Positions 1 to 7,737 of a stretch of 64,000 nt of DNA are shown here, one piece after another. The translations under genes were made by a program, and so were the position numbers. Origin of the DNA: Luteibacter rhizovicinus (GTDB lineage: Bacteria; Pseudomonadota; Gammaproteobacteria; Xanthomonadales; Rhodanobacteraceae); the NCBI RefSeq assembly GCF_004342265.1, contig NZ_SMCS01000003.1, forward strand, positions 124,001-188,000, in the 5' to 3' direction. A model generated the notes under the pieces. That model was not told where the DNA came from. It ran no database searches and saw only the letters and a program-made list of their open reading frames with translations. Each line of letters opens with the position of its first letter. The first letter of the stretch is position 1.

Positions 1-612
1 CCGACAGCGGCGAATATCTTTACCTTCAATCGGTATGGCTATGCCAATGACAATCCCGTTCGATATGTCGATCCCGATGGACGTACCTGTACGCAAGCCG
101 ATAAAACCTACACGTGTCAGATTGACCAAGTCGTCACGCCGGTGAATGGAAGGAATGTAACCCGAAACGCCACGGCGGAAGACCATAAAACCTATGCAGG
201 AGTGGAAAAGGCACTGACGACGGCGGTCAACGCGGCAGCTAGTTCGGGAAAGACCCAGGTTATATCGTTTCAGAGTGGGGGCAAGGCTTATTCATTTTCT
301 ATTTCAGGCACTTCGATTGCCCAAAATTTAGGAAGGCGCGTCATCAGCGTCGATCCCTCCGAATCTGGAGCTATGTATACACAGCGAAACACGACCCATG
401 TTGAACAGGCTGGCTTACAGCCCGGTCGCACCATCTATGGAGATGCAGAAAGGACGCAAGAGGTTGAGTTTTTACACGAGGGAATCCACCAGAGTCGCGA
501 CGAATGGAAAGCCCTTGGAATATCCGGATCATGGCAAATGAACAAAGATCAAGACTCTCATCAAGGTGCTTATAACGATGCAGCGGATTCCTTTTTGGAA
601 CCTAGTCAATGA
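1..612 (+). CDS. RHS repeat-associated core protein, C-terminal end with putative metallopeptidase toxin tip (5' partial)
   Basis: The reading frame is open from base 1, so the gene starts upstream. The first codons give the hallmark end of an RHS core (YGYANDNPVRYVDPDG, about 34-84), after which such polymorphic toxins switch to a variable C-terminal toxin. That tip, about 175 residues, contains HEGIH at 475-489. This matches the HExxH zinc-metallopeptidase signature, with a downstream DSHQGAYNDAADSF segment that could supply a further ligand. The RHS shell normally encapsulates and delivers the tip by type VI or related export. The tip is noticeably less GC-rich than the rest of the window, as expected for exchanged tips. 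The RHS assignment is firm; the peptidase activity is inferred from the motif only. Confidence 0.8.
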   Translation, partial: PTAANIFTFNRYGYANDNPVRYVDPDGRTCTQADKTYTCQIDQVVTPVNGRNVTRNATAEDHKTYAGVEKALTTAVNAAASSGKTQVISFQSGGKAYSFSISGTSIAQNLGRRVISVDPSESGAMYTQRNTTHVEQAGLQPGRTIYGDAERTQEVEFLHEGIHQSRDEWKALGISGSWQMNKDQDSHQGAYNDAADSFLEPSQ

Positions 613-710
613 CTGTCGAGTCGATAATCCTGACGATGGACAGCGCATCTACGAATTGACTCTCTAAAGTCGCTCGCGTAGGAACTCGGCTCAACGACAG
701 GAAACCATCC

Positions 711-1145
711 ATGCGCGCAATACGCTTCAATATGCTGTTCGCTCTGGCTTTAGTCGGATGGATACAGCCGGCGGTTTCTAGCCAATCTTACTGTGCGACG
801 GGCGAGGTGAGCCCCATCGCGTTGCGGGTGACAGTTCGGCCGGAGCGACGCCAGGACTTCATCACGTTCTTGCAATCCGACAAGGAGCCCATTGCCCTGG
901 GTGCTAGCTATGTTGGTAGAGCGGAGGGGGCGGACTCCCTGAGCATAAGTTTTTTGGAAGTATTCGATGCGAAAAGGGCATCAAAAATTTCCATTCGGGC
1001 GAAGAACAAAAAGCCGTCGTCGGTATTTGATTTTTCGTTTTGGAGTTGCAATACGACGCATAGCCTGGAACCGTACCAGGAGGCCGTGCGCAACAGGGTC
1101 ACTCAGTTTGGTGCGGTATCCGTAGAAGAAGTAGTTTCCCAGTGA
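711..1145 (+). CDS. Small secreted protein, candidate immunity partner of the RHS toxin
   Basis: This 144-residue protein begins with a typical signal peptide (charged MRAIRFN, then a hydrophobic stretch, cleavage near AVSS-QS) and has only two cysteines in the mature part, so it is probably periplasmic. I do not recognise the family. It follows the RHS toxin gene by about 100 bases on the same strand, which is the usual place for a cognate immunity gene. A periplasmic immunity protein would fit a toxin acting in the periplasm of the target cell. The role is inferred from position and signal peptide only; it could equally be an unrelated secreted protein. Confidence 0.5.
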   Translation: MRAIRFNMLFALALVGWIQPAVSSQSYCATGEVSPIALRVTVRPERRQDFITFLQSDKEPIALGASYVGRAEGADSLSISFLEVFDAKRASKISIRAKNKKPSSVFDFSFWSCNTTHSLEPYQEAVRNRVTQFGAVSVEEVVSQ

Positions 1146-1212
1146 TCTGAGGAGGAGCTCGTTGGATTGGCGAGTATGCGCAGCGCCCCCTCGGTATCGA
1201 CACACCATCCCA

Positions 1213-2263
1213 TTAGGCCGTAGAGCGATCGGGCAATCCGTTCAGGATGTCATCGTCCAGCAAGCGCGCAGTCGGATTAGCCGTCACGCCGCCGGCCTGA
1301 AAGTACCCGATCACGCTGCTAACCGCGCGATGCTCGGTCATGGCCATCAGTGCCGGCAACGCGATGCCCTGGCGGGCCCCCTCCGTCACAAAACCTGAGC
1401 ACAGGCTCTGTCCACCGAAGTCACCTTCCAGTCCGGCAATCGCCGCACGGCGTTGGACGACGGCCGCCGCCGATGCGGGTGAGAGACCGTCACCGACGCG
1501 GTGCCGCCACAGTCGACGAAAGATCGGGCCCTCGCTACGCTGCGTGGCCGCGAGCCAGGCGGCCAACGCATCGACCGCCGGAGCCAGGAGCGGATTGTCC
1601 GGCGCGGAGGTCGCACTCGGTCCGGCCTGCTGGCTGTTGCTATATCCCAAGTGGTACACGAACGCCCGCTCACCCACCTCCCGCAGATCGCTCAGGTCCG
1701 CCGCAGCCACTTCACTGCGCCGAAGCCCGCCGCTGGCGAACGCGAACAGCAACAGGGCGCAATCGCGCACCCCGCCAGAGATTCGTCACAGGTCGCCGCA
1801 GCGATGTCAGCTCAGGCTGGGCAATCGCCATCTTCTTAATGGGGCGATCACCGCGCTTGACCGCGGCACGTCGGACGCGTGCCATCAGGTGACGAACCGC
1901 GGGTTGCTCGCATGGATTGGCGACACGCTGCGCCTGATGGGCTTTGGACAACACGGCGATGCGATGGCAAATCGTGGTGAGTTTGAATTGTCCCCGTCGT
2001 TGTTTGAGGCCTGCCTCGACGAGAGCGGCGTCCCACAAATCAGGGAGCTCCCAGGTTATGGCCACTTTGCCGCTTCGAGCTAGGTGGTCGACGATGAACT
2101 GGATCACCACGGCCTCGGGCAGCGCCAGGGCAAAGGGCTGGCCGTAGCGGCCCTGATACCACGCCGCGCAGTAGCGCAACGCACTCGCGTAGCTACGGCC
2201 AGTGTAGGCTGAAGCGGCCTCGGCGAGGATCTCGCGCACTGCAGCCGCGGCATCTGTAGCCAA
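1213..2263 (-). pseudogene. Tyrosine recombinase/integrase remnant, frameshifted
   Basis: Two overlapping minus-strand reading frames (2263-1712 and 1770-1213) together make one site-specific recombinase. The first gives the SAM-like DNA-binding domain (ASAYTGRSYASALRYCAAW...). The second gives the catalytic domain beginning MRDCALLLFAFASGGLRRSE, with the first catalytic Arg region intact. The join lies around 1770-1790 and needs a frameshift. The HxxR catalytic box normally reads HSLRAGF or similar in these enzymes; here it reads QSLCSGF, so both His and Arg are gone. The end (TEHRAVSSVIGYFQAG) keeps the pattern around the nucleophilic Tyr. The gene is dead as a recombinase and marks an old mobile or island segment next to the RHS locus. 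Confidence 0.75.
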
Positions 2264-3468
2264 TTGAGGGTCGGCCGAGAATTAAAACAAAACGCGCCAC
2301 TTGCTGCACAAGCAGCTGTAGGCACTAGGTTTCTTCTCTAGACGCCAACTACTGGCATTCCTCAGGACGAAGCGGAGGGTTCGGCTGCACGACGGCGGTG
2401 CGAGCCATTGTCCTGTGTGCGGTAGTCCCTTGAGCGTATGTAGTGCCGAGCAAGTCACTCAAAGTCGAGATCGGCGGGATCGACGGATCGCCCTGGACAT
2501 CACTTGCCACTATGCCCGTCGAGACGTCTTGTACGTGCGGCGCATCAGCCCGAACACTGCCTCTTGGGTGGTGCGCGCTGGGAGTAGGCGGCGACGATGT
2601 GCCGCTTGCATGCTCGGCGAGTAAGGCCTACGCGCTTGGTGCAGCGACCTCAAAGCTGCGCGCTCTTGCACGGCGTTGTGCTGCACGTCGAGCCGCGCGG
2701 GGGAGGAGCTCTTAAATTCACAATGCAGGCGCGAGTGCGCCTCGCCCATTATCATTAGAGCATTGAGAGACCGCAGGATGGCCTTGACGGTTTGCGGCAC
2801 ACCGATCTGGGTGCCGTCGAGCATCGATGCCACGCACACGACGTCAATCACAGCACAGCGCTTGGCGAGCGCAACGACGGCTCGCCGTTTCCAAGTATCC
2901 GGCGCTGAACCTTAACTTATTTCATTAGGCACTAAATCCAGGTGCCGACGCTTAGCGACGTGGGATCCACGTATCCAACAAGGTAGCTGGCTTAGGAATG
3001 CGCACATGGGAAGCAAGCCATAGAGAGTCCAGCTATGGCCAGTTGCGGCGTTCAATAGGAGCCGCCGATCCCGCACGCAATGGGACTACCCCTCTTCTAC
3101 TGCTGCTGCCCGGCCGCTCGATACGATGTCACTGCGTTGTCTTATGGCACATAACTATGTCGCTAAGGCACCACGCCTAAGGCATGTGTGCAAATAGCTT
3201 GGAAAAATCAATCATCTATCTCAGTGCCAAAGTTAGCGCTACCCGACATCTGTTGTCGCGCTCCCCTTGCCTTGTCACTCGGGCCTAGCAACAGGAACGG
3301 CAAGCGCAATGCCTCCACGACCTGGAAGGCGTCAAGCAGACCCATAAGTGAGCGCATGCCAGATGATCGGAGCGCGGCTTACCGCCGGCGTCGCCCTCGC
3401 TTCAATCAAACTGTGGCTGCCCTTTGTCCACGAGGCAGGATCGCATCAAAATTTGCGATCACGATTCA
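2264..3468. other. 1.2 kb stretch without a recognisable gene
   Basis: Only short open frames occur here on either strand (for example 2510-2851 minus, 2998-3180 plus, 3188-3505 plus). None gives a protein I recognise, none has a convincing ribosome-binding site, and composition changes several times within the stretch. It looks like degraded island sequence lying between the dead recombinase and the first intact core gene. I see no tRNA or clear insertion-sequence ends. Confidence 0.5.
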
Positions 3469-4068
3469 TCAGTCGAACTTGACCAAGTCCTTAAAGATCA
3501 GTTGACCCCAGCTATTTCCGCGCGCCTGCACAAGCAGCCCACCTTCCGAAAGCCCGCCAAGTTTGATCGGCGAGAAACCGAGATTTTCCGCAAGCGCACC
3601 AATCTCCGCTGCTGCGCCGTCATCGTCGCTCGCCAGGAACACGACTCGCCTGCCAGCATGTACGGCTGGGTCTTGGGCAAGGACGGCAGCGCCCAAATGG
3701 TTGAAGCCTTTAACCAGGCTTGCACCCGTGAAGGCCTGTGCGACGACCCTGGAAGAAGGCTCTCCTCCCAGTTCCTCAGGGGGCACGCCGTAGGCATTGG
3801 TCACATCGATGATGGTCTTTCCCTGCCAGCTGGGCAGCGCCTTCGCGACATCCGGGTGCGCCTCGAAACGGACGGCCAAAAAGACGATATCCGCCTTGAC
3901 CGCTTCCGCCAGTTTTTTGGGAATGATCGTGGATCCAATCGCGGCCGCATCGGATGCAAAGCTTTCCGGGTCGCGCGTGGTTGCCACCGATACTTCGATG
4001 CCGTTGCGGGCAAACGCCTTGGCCAGGGCCTGGCCGATCTTGCCGAAGCCGATAATTGCGTAGCTCAT
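3469..4068 (-). CDS. NADPH-dependent F420 reductase-like NAD(P)-binding protein
   Basis: This 199-residue protein starts with a Rossmann dinucleotide-binding motif (MSYAIIGFGKIGQALAKAF, GxGxxGxxxA pattern) and continues as the COG2085 / F420-reductase-like NADP oxidoreductase family, with DIVFLAVRFEAHPDVAKALP and the TGASLVKGFNHLGA segment typical of these proteins. The length is normal for the family. The organism probably lacks F420, so the likely role is a generic NAD(P)H-dependent reductase. It sits just downstream of an SDR gene on the same strand and may be cotranscribed with it under the divergent HxlR regulator. Confidence 0.85.
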   Translation of the reverse strand: MSYAIIGFGKIGQALAKAFARNGIEVSVATTRDPESFASDAAAIGSTIIPKKLAEAVKADIVFLAVRFEAHPDVAKALPSWQGKTIIDVTNAYGVPPEELGGEPSSRVVAQAFTGASLVKGFNHLGAAVLAQDPAVHAGRRVVFLASDDDGAAAEIGALAENLGFSPIKLGGLSEGGLLVQARGNSWGQLIFKDLVKFD

Positions 4069-4140
4069 ATATTAGCCTTGGGTTTAGCACGCCCTACGGC
4101 GCTCCGAATCATCGGATGGAGCACCGTAGGGCGTAGCACG

Positions 4141-4875
4141 TCAGAGTTGCGCCAGGCCGCCGTCGACGGCGATCTCGCTGGCGGTCATGAAGCTGCTGTC
4201 CGACGACGCGAGAAAGGCAGCCACGGCCCCGATCTCCGATGGATCGGCCATGCGCTGGAGCGGAGTCATCGCGGCGTAGACCTTTTGGCCCTCCTCGCCT
4301 AGCGCCGCCTTCGCGAGTTCGGTCGCCGTCGCTCCGGGCGACAGCACGTTTACCCGGATGCCGGTGCCCTTCAGGTCCTCCGCCCAGGTCCGCGCGAGGT
4401 TGCGCACGGCCGCCTTGCTCGCGCTGTAGGCGCTCATTGTGGGGGCGCCCGTGGTGCCTGCGCTCGATCCGGTCAGGATGATCGAACCGCCTTCGCCCAT
4501 CAGCGGCAGCGCCTTCTGGACCGTGAAGATCGTGCCCTTCACGTTCGTGTCGAAGTGTTCGTCAATGTGCTCTGCAGTGATCTCGCCGAGCCGAGCCTGG
4601 TTACCCGCCCCGGCATTGGCAAACACGATGTCAAGGGTTCCGCGCTCGGCCTTCACCGCCGCGTAGAGTCGGTCGAGGTCAGCCTCATCCGAGACCGAGC
4701 CCTTCACCGCGCGGGCATTGGGCCCGAGGTCGGCCACCGCGGCGTCGAGCGCTTCCTGCCGGCGGCCGAAGATGAAGACGAAGGCGCCCTCTTCGATGAA
4801 GCGCTTTGCTGCGGCGCGGCCGATGCCGGTAGCGCCGCCGGTGATCACGGCGGTCTTTCCATTCAGTCTGGTCAT
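4141..4875 (-). CDS. SDR family oxidoreductase
   Basis: This classical short-chain dehydrogenase/reductase has about 244 residues from the chosen start MTRLNGKTAVITGG; an ATG three codons upstream is also possible. It shows the cofactor motif GGATGIGRAAA, the NAG segment (VFANAGAGN), the catalytic Ser in ILTGSSAG and the YSASK active-site Tyr/Lys. The end (FMTASEIAVDGGLAQL) is typical. It is divergently transcribed from the HxlR regulator at 4986, an arrangement common for redox- or electrophile-responsive SDR and quinone-reductase genes. The substrate cannot be told from sequence. Confidence 0.9.
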   Translation of the reverse strand: MTRLNGKTAVITGGATGIGRAAAKRFIEEGAFVFIFGRRQEALDAAVADLGPNARAVKGSVSDEADLDRLYAAVKAERGTLDIVFANAGAGNQARLGEITAEHIDEHFDTNVKGTIFTVQKALPLMGEGGSIILTGSSAGTTGAPTMSAYSASKAAVRNLARTWAEDLKGTGIRVNVLSPGATATELAKAALGEEGQKVYAAMTPLQRMADPSEIGAVAAFLASSDSSFMTASEIAVDGGLAQL

Positions 4876-4955
4876 GACGTGCATCCTTCTTGGAGTTGTA
4901 CGGAAGCAGGAAACTGCTTACTCAAGGAAGGATGGAGTTCTGATAACCTAAGGAC

Positions 4956-4980
4956 AAGTATGCACTTTTTGGTAAGTATC
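4956..4980. promoter_or_regulatory. Candidate HxlR operator
   Basis: Between the divergent SDR and HxlR genes there are two AAGTAT hexamers 18 bp apart (956-961 and 974-979) around a CACTTTTTGG core. The spacing and the GTAAGTA-like half-site resemble operators of HxlR-family regulators such as YodB and QorR. The second copy ends only a few bases before the HxlR start codon, which suits autorepression. This is inference from pattern only. Confidence 0.4.
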
Positions 4981-4985
4981 AAAAA

Positions 4986-5348
4986 ATGACGACGCCTTCT
5001 CAAACCTGCGATCCCGGCTGCGGACTCAACGCCACGCTCCGCATCATCTCGGGCAAGTGGAAACCGCTGGTCCTGTTTTTCCTGCGCGACGGCCCGAAGC
5101 GCTACGGCGAGCTCAAGCGCCTGATCCAGGGCGTCAGCGACAAGGTGCTGATCCAGCAATTGAAGGATCTGGAGGCCGATCACGTGCTGGCGCGGACCAA
5201 CTACAAGGAGGTGCCGCCGCGCGTGGACTACGCGCTGACCCCGCTCGGTCGCAGCTTGGCTGACGCGATCATCCCGCTGTGCACCTGGGGAACCGAGAAC
5301 ATGGCGGAAATGGCAAGCATCTTCGCCAAGCGCGACACTGTGCCTTAG
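4986..5348 (+). CDS. HxlR family winged-helix transcriptional regulator
   Basis: The 120-residue protein has the family pattern: an N-terminal Cys-rich CDPGCGLNATL segment, then SGKWKPLVLFFLRDGPKRYGEL, the recognition region (GVSDKVLIQQLKDLEADHVL) and the wing (VPPRVDYALTPLGRSL). HxlR regulators are dimeric winged-helix proteins, many of which sense electrophiles or quinones through an N-terminal Cys. The Cys residues near positions 7 and 11 fit that. Its gene is divergent from the SDR gene at 4141-4875, which is its most likely target. Confidence 0.9.
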   Translation: MTTPSQTCDPGCGLNATLRIISGKWKPLVLFFLRDGPKRYGELKRLIQGVSDKVLIQQLKDLEADHVLARTNYKEVPPRVDYALTPLGRSLADAIIPLCTWGTENMAEMASIFAKRDTVP

Positions 5349-5915
5349 CAAGATGCTGAAGAACCGCTGAGTCGGGCGACCCTCCGCATTCGTGGGAGGG
5401 CGGCAAAGTTGCCTCTGTTGGCGAACCATCGAGCGAACGAGAACAGCAACAAAGCGGGCGACAGAATCAATTGCGCAAAGGTCTTGCCCGGCAGATTCAG
5501 CGCAAGCCGCAACAAACCGAACCGCCAGGTTTCACGCCGCTCGGAAATGGGTAGATACGCAAGCGTATAAGACACGATCGCCGCCGCGCCCTCTTCCTGT
5601 AGTTGTATTCGCCTTCATAGTGCCGGCCGTCCTTCTCGAATGAAAAGTCGAGCACCGTGCCGTTGCCGATGCCTTTCGCCGGCGTAAAAGTACGGCTGCT
5701 CAAGGCCGCTTTCAACAAGTCGATTTGTTGCGCGCTAGCCTTGTCGACGCTCGGTACGTATTTTCCGATTCCCGTATACGTTGTCTCGGGCAGGACACTC
5801 ACGTTGCGTCCGCACGCGTAGTACGAAATCTCGCCATCCCTTGCCCGTCGCGGACCACGAAAGAGTCAGATGCACTCTTGCCGCTTGCCATCTCCGTCAC
5901 GCCGAAAAGACATAC
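5345..5915 (-). pseudogene. Hypothetical protein broken by at least two frameshifts
   Basis: Reading the minus strand, one continuous protein can be pieced together only by changing frame twice. From about 5915 one frame gives ASDSFVVRDGQG. A second then gives DGEISYYACGRNVSVLPETT to FSFEKDGRHYEGEYNY (5802 to about 5590). A third gives EEGAAAIVSYTLAYLPISE and a hydrophobic tail (LILSPALLLFSFARWF) ending at 5345. Each shift needs a one- or two-base indel, near 5835 and near 5590. I do not recognise the original family. The 5' end is also cut, because a strong inverted repeat begins at 5919. Confidence 0.65.
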
Positions 5916-5918
5916 TGA

Positions 5919-5967
5919 AAACCGGGACGGAGGCAATAAGTGGATTTAACCACCTCCGTCCCGGTTT
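5919..5967 (-). terminator. Strong hairpin, probable terminator of yjdM
   Basis: There is a perfect 15-bp inverted repeat: AAACCGGGACGGAGG at 5919-5933 and its complement CCTCCGTCCCGGTTT at 5953-5967, with a 19-base loop. On the minus strand it follows the yjdM stop at 5990 by about 20 bases, and the 3' arm runs into TTTTCAG, as in an intrinsic terminator. The stem is longer and the loop larger than usual, so a repeat-derived origin is possible. Confidence 0.65.
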
Positions 5968-5989
5968 ACCGCTGACGATTAGCGAACGC

Positions 5990-6337
5990 TCAGGTCTTTT
6001 TCAGAAAGCACACCTTGAGCACAAGACCCTTGATCTTGTCCGAGTTCCCTTCGATGTGCTCGACATCGCCTTCCACCAGACGGATATTGCGAATGACCGA
6101 ACCCTGCTTGAGCGGAATGGACGAGCCTTTCACTTTCAGGTCCTTGATCACCACGACGGAGTCGCCGTTATCGAGCACATTGCCATGGACGTCGCGCACC
6201 AGGGCGGCGCTTTCCTCGACGCTCATCGACCGCTGAGGCCATTCGTGCGCGCAATCGGGACAGATGTACATGTCGCCGTCGGGGTAGGTGTTTTCCATGC
6301 CGCAAAGCGGGCAAGCCGAAATATCAGACGTGTTCAC
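5990..6337 (-). CDS. yjdM: YjdM/PhnA-like zinc ribbon protein
   Basis: This 115-residue protein matches the YjdM (formerly PhnA) family in length and layout: an N-terminal zinc ribbon with two CxxC pairs (CPLCGMENTYPDGDMYICPDC) and a C-terminal beta-barrel domain beginning near DVHGNVLDNGDSVVVIKDL. Despite the old name it has no proven role in phosphonate breakdown; in enterics it is an uncharacterised small cytoplasmic protein. It is a single gene here, followed by a strong hairpin. Confidence 0.92.
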   Translation of the reverse strand: MNTSDISACPLCGMENTYPDGDMYICPDCAHEWPQRSMSVEESAALVRDVHGNVLDNGDSVVVIKDLKVKGSSIPLKQGSVIRNIRLVEGDVEHIEGNSDKIKGLVLKVCFLKKT

Positions 6338-6658
6338 GGGAAAGTTCTCTTATCTAGAAGGACAAATATGTCGTTTTGTCGTCACAGTCAGTGATGCGGC
6401 GAAGCGCCAACGGGGCAGGACAAAAGCGCCCTGGCAAAGCATCATTTCCACTCGTAGGAGGCCGCCCGAACGAAGTGCGAACGAGCGATATCGCTGAGCC
6501 ACGTGAACGAGCTATGGAGTGCCCGATCCGCGGCGTCACTCCCAATGGATAAGTCGCAGCCTTCCCAATGAGTCGCACGGCATACGTCTGCCCAAACGCT
6601 TCGTATCAAAACCTGGTCCGCCTCGGATAGGCCGTCCGTCCCTGCATACTCACCTACG
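6338..6658. other. Intergenic stretch, no gene seen
   Basis: The stretch holds only short frames with no recognisable product. It carries the yjdM promoter region at its left end; otherwise I see nothing definable. Confidence 0.5.
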
Positions 6659-7471
6659 CTACCTTTGACGACCTACCACATGAAAACGAGACGGAGGCGC
6701 CAGGTGCGCGCGAACCGCCTCGAAGAGCGGACTCGGCTGGGCCGGCTGCTGGACGTGCCGACCTACGGCAGCGGCCGCTAACTGAGCCATCTCCAGCGGC
6801 ACTGGCACCGTCGCCTCCGGCCAGAACGTCAGCTCGAGTGCGCCGAGTCGGGACGCGCTATCCAGATGCGGCAACACGTCGCGATAGATCTGCTGCCGCG
6901 CATCGTTCTGTAATGGTTCCCCGTTCGGCGCAATCACGACACGACATGCCGCCTGGTTCGTGCTCTTGAGATAGGCGCCATAGGCGGTCAGGCATCCGGA
7001 GAACAGGGAACGATGGCGCAGTGCGTCGGCCACCTGGGCCTGACGCGCTTCCTGTTCGACCACGGCGACCGCAAATCGAACCGGAAGGCGGCGAATCAAG
7101 GCAGCCAGTGTGCTTTCCGCTGCACCGGGATCGCGCTCAAGCGGCAAACCCAACTGTGGTGCCACGTCGTGAATCCAGGACGTGCCGCCCTTGGGGGGCA
7201 TGCAGAGCGCCATCGTATCGCCGCGCAGTTGCCGCAAGCTCGCGGCTGTCTGAGTCAGCATGGCCCACGCCACCGGAACGGCGGGCCAGCACAGGATCTG
7301 CACGAACACATGCCTGTCCTTGGTACTGACCGCGTATTCGCCCAGAAACGCGACCTGCTCCGGGCGCAATCCGACCATCGCCTGCGAGGTGCTTTTCCCT
7401 GCCGTCGCGGCGGCGCCGCCAGGCTTACCGGCCACTGACACGGCGACTCCCTTGTTCCGCGGAAGCCTCAT
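6659..7471 (-). CDS. Uncharacterised protein, distantly DUF3800-like
   Basis: From the ATG at 7471 (GAGGTG about 8 bases upstream) the protein has 270 residues and overlaps the end of the RHH gene by 47 bases; GTG codons at 7441 or 7435 are alternatives that would reduce the overlap. I do not recognise it firmly. The layout resembles DUF3800 (RNase H-like fold) proteins: an initial beta segment (VAFLGEYAVSTKDRHVFVQI), central helices rich in Arg and Glu, and a closing ELTFWPEATVPVPLEMAQLA segment like the DUF3800 'lQlADliA' signature. With the upstream RHH regulator it forms a two-gene operon reminiscent of toxin-antitoxin or island accessory pairs. Function unknown. Confidence 0.5.
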   Translation of the reverse strand: MRLPRNKGVAVSVAGKPGGAAATAGKSTSQAMVGLRPEQVAFLGEYAVSTKDRHVFVQILCWPAVPVAWAMLTQTAASLRQLRGDTMALCMPPKGGTSWIHDVAPQLGLPLERDPGAAESTLAALIRRLPVRFAVAVVEQEARQAQVADALRHRSLFSGCLTAYGAYLKSTNQAACRVVIAPNGEPLQNDARQQIYRDVLPHLDSASRLGALELTFWPEATVPVPLEMAQLAAAAVGRHVQQPAQPSPLFEAVRAHLAPPSRFHVVGRQR

Positions 7472-7655
7472 CGGACGACACCTCGTCCTCCGCATGCCAT
7501 GGCCGTCCCGAGGCACTCTCGATGTATTCGCGGATGAGGCGACGTACCACCTGAGATGGCGTCGTGTCCTCGTCCGCGCACAGGCGCTCGAAGACCGCCT
7601 TCTTGCGTGGGTCGATCAGGATGGTCAGGCGAGCGGTACGGTTCTCGATGGGCAT
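7425..7655 (-). CDS. Ribbon-helix-helix (CopG/Arc-type) DNA-binding protein
   Basis: This 76-residue protein has an N-terminal ribbon-helix-helix fold: a beta strand TARLTILIDPRKK, helix KAVFERLCADED, the turn TTPSQVV and a second helix RRLIREYIES, followed by an acidic disordered tail. Such proteins bind short palindromes as dimers and often repress their own operon. A perfect 10-bp-arm palindrome lies about 36 bp upstream of its start. It precedes and overlaps the 6659-7471 gene, so it is probably that operon's autorepressor. Confidence 0.8.
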   Translation of the reverse strand: MPIENRTARLTILIDPRKKAVFERLCADEDTTPSQVVRRLIREYIESASGRPWHAEDEVSSDEASAEQGSRRVSGR

Positions 7656-7690
7656 ACTGGGCTATCCAGAGTCACATGGAATATGTAGAA

Positions 7691-7711
7691 GATGATAATA
7701 CTATTATCATC
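7691..7711. promoter_or_regulatory. Perfect AT-rich palindrome, candidate RHH operator
   Basis: The arms GATGATAATA (7691-7700) and TATTATCATC (7702-7711) are exact reverse complements around a single C. The site lies between the RHH gene (start 7655, minus) and the sulP gene (start 7738, plus), where it could control both. RHH repressors typically bind such short AT-rich palindromes; the link is inferred. Confidence 0.6.
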
Positions 7712-7737
7712 CACGTTGCCTTGCCCCAGGGGGAACG

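Noticed and set aside
2510-2851. Minus-strand frame of 113 codons as a possible gene
   Set aside because: No family similarity that I can see, no ribosome-binding site and no conserved neighbours.
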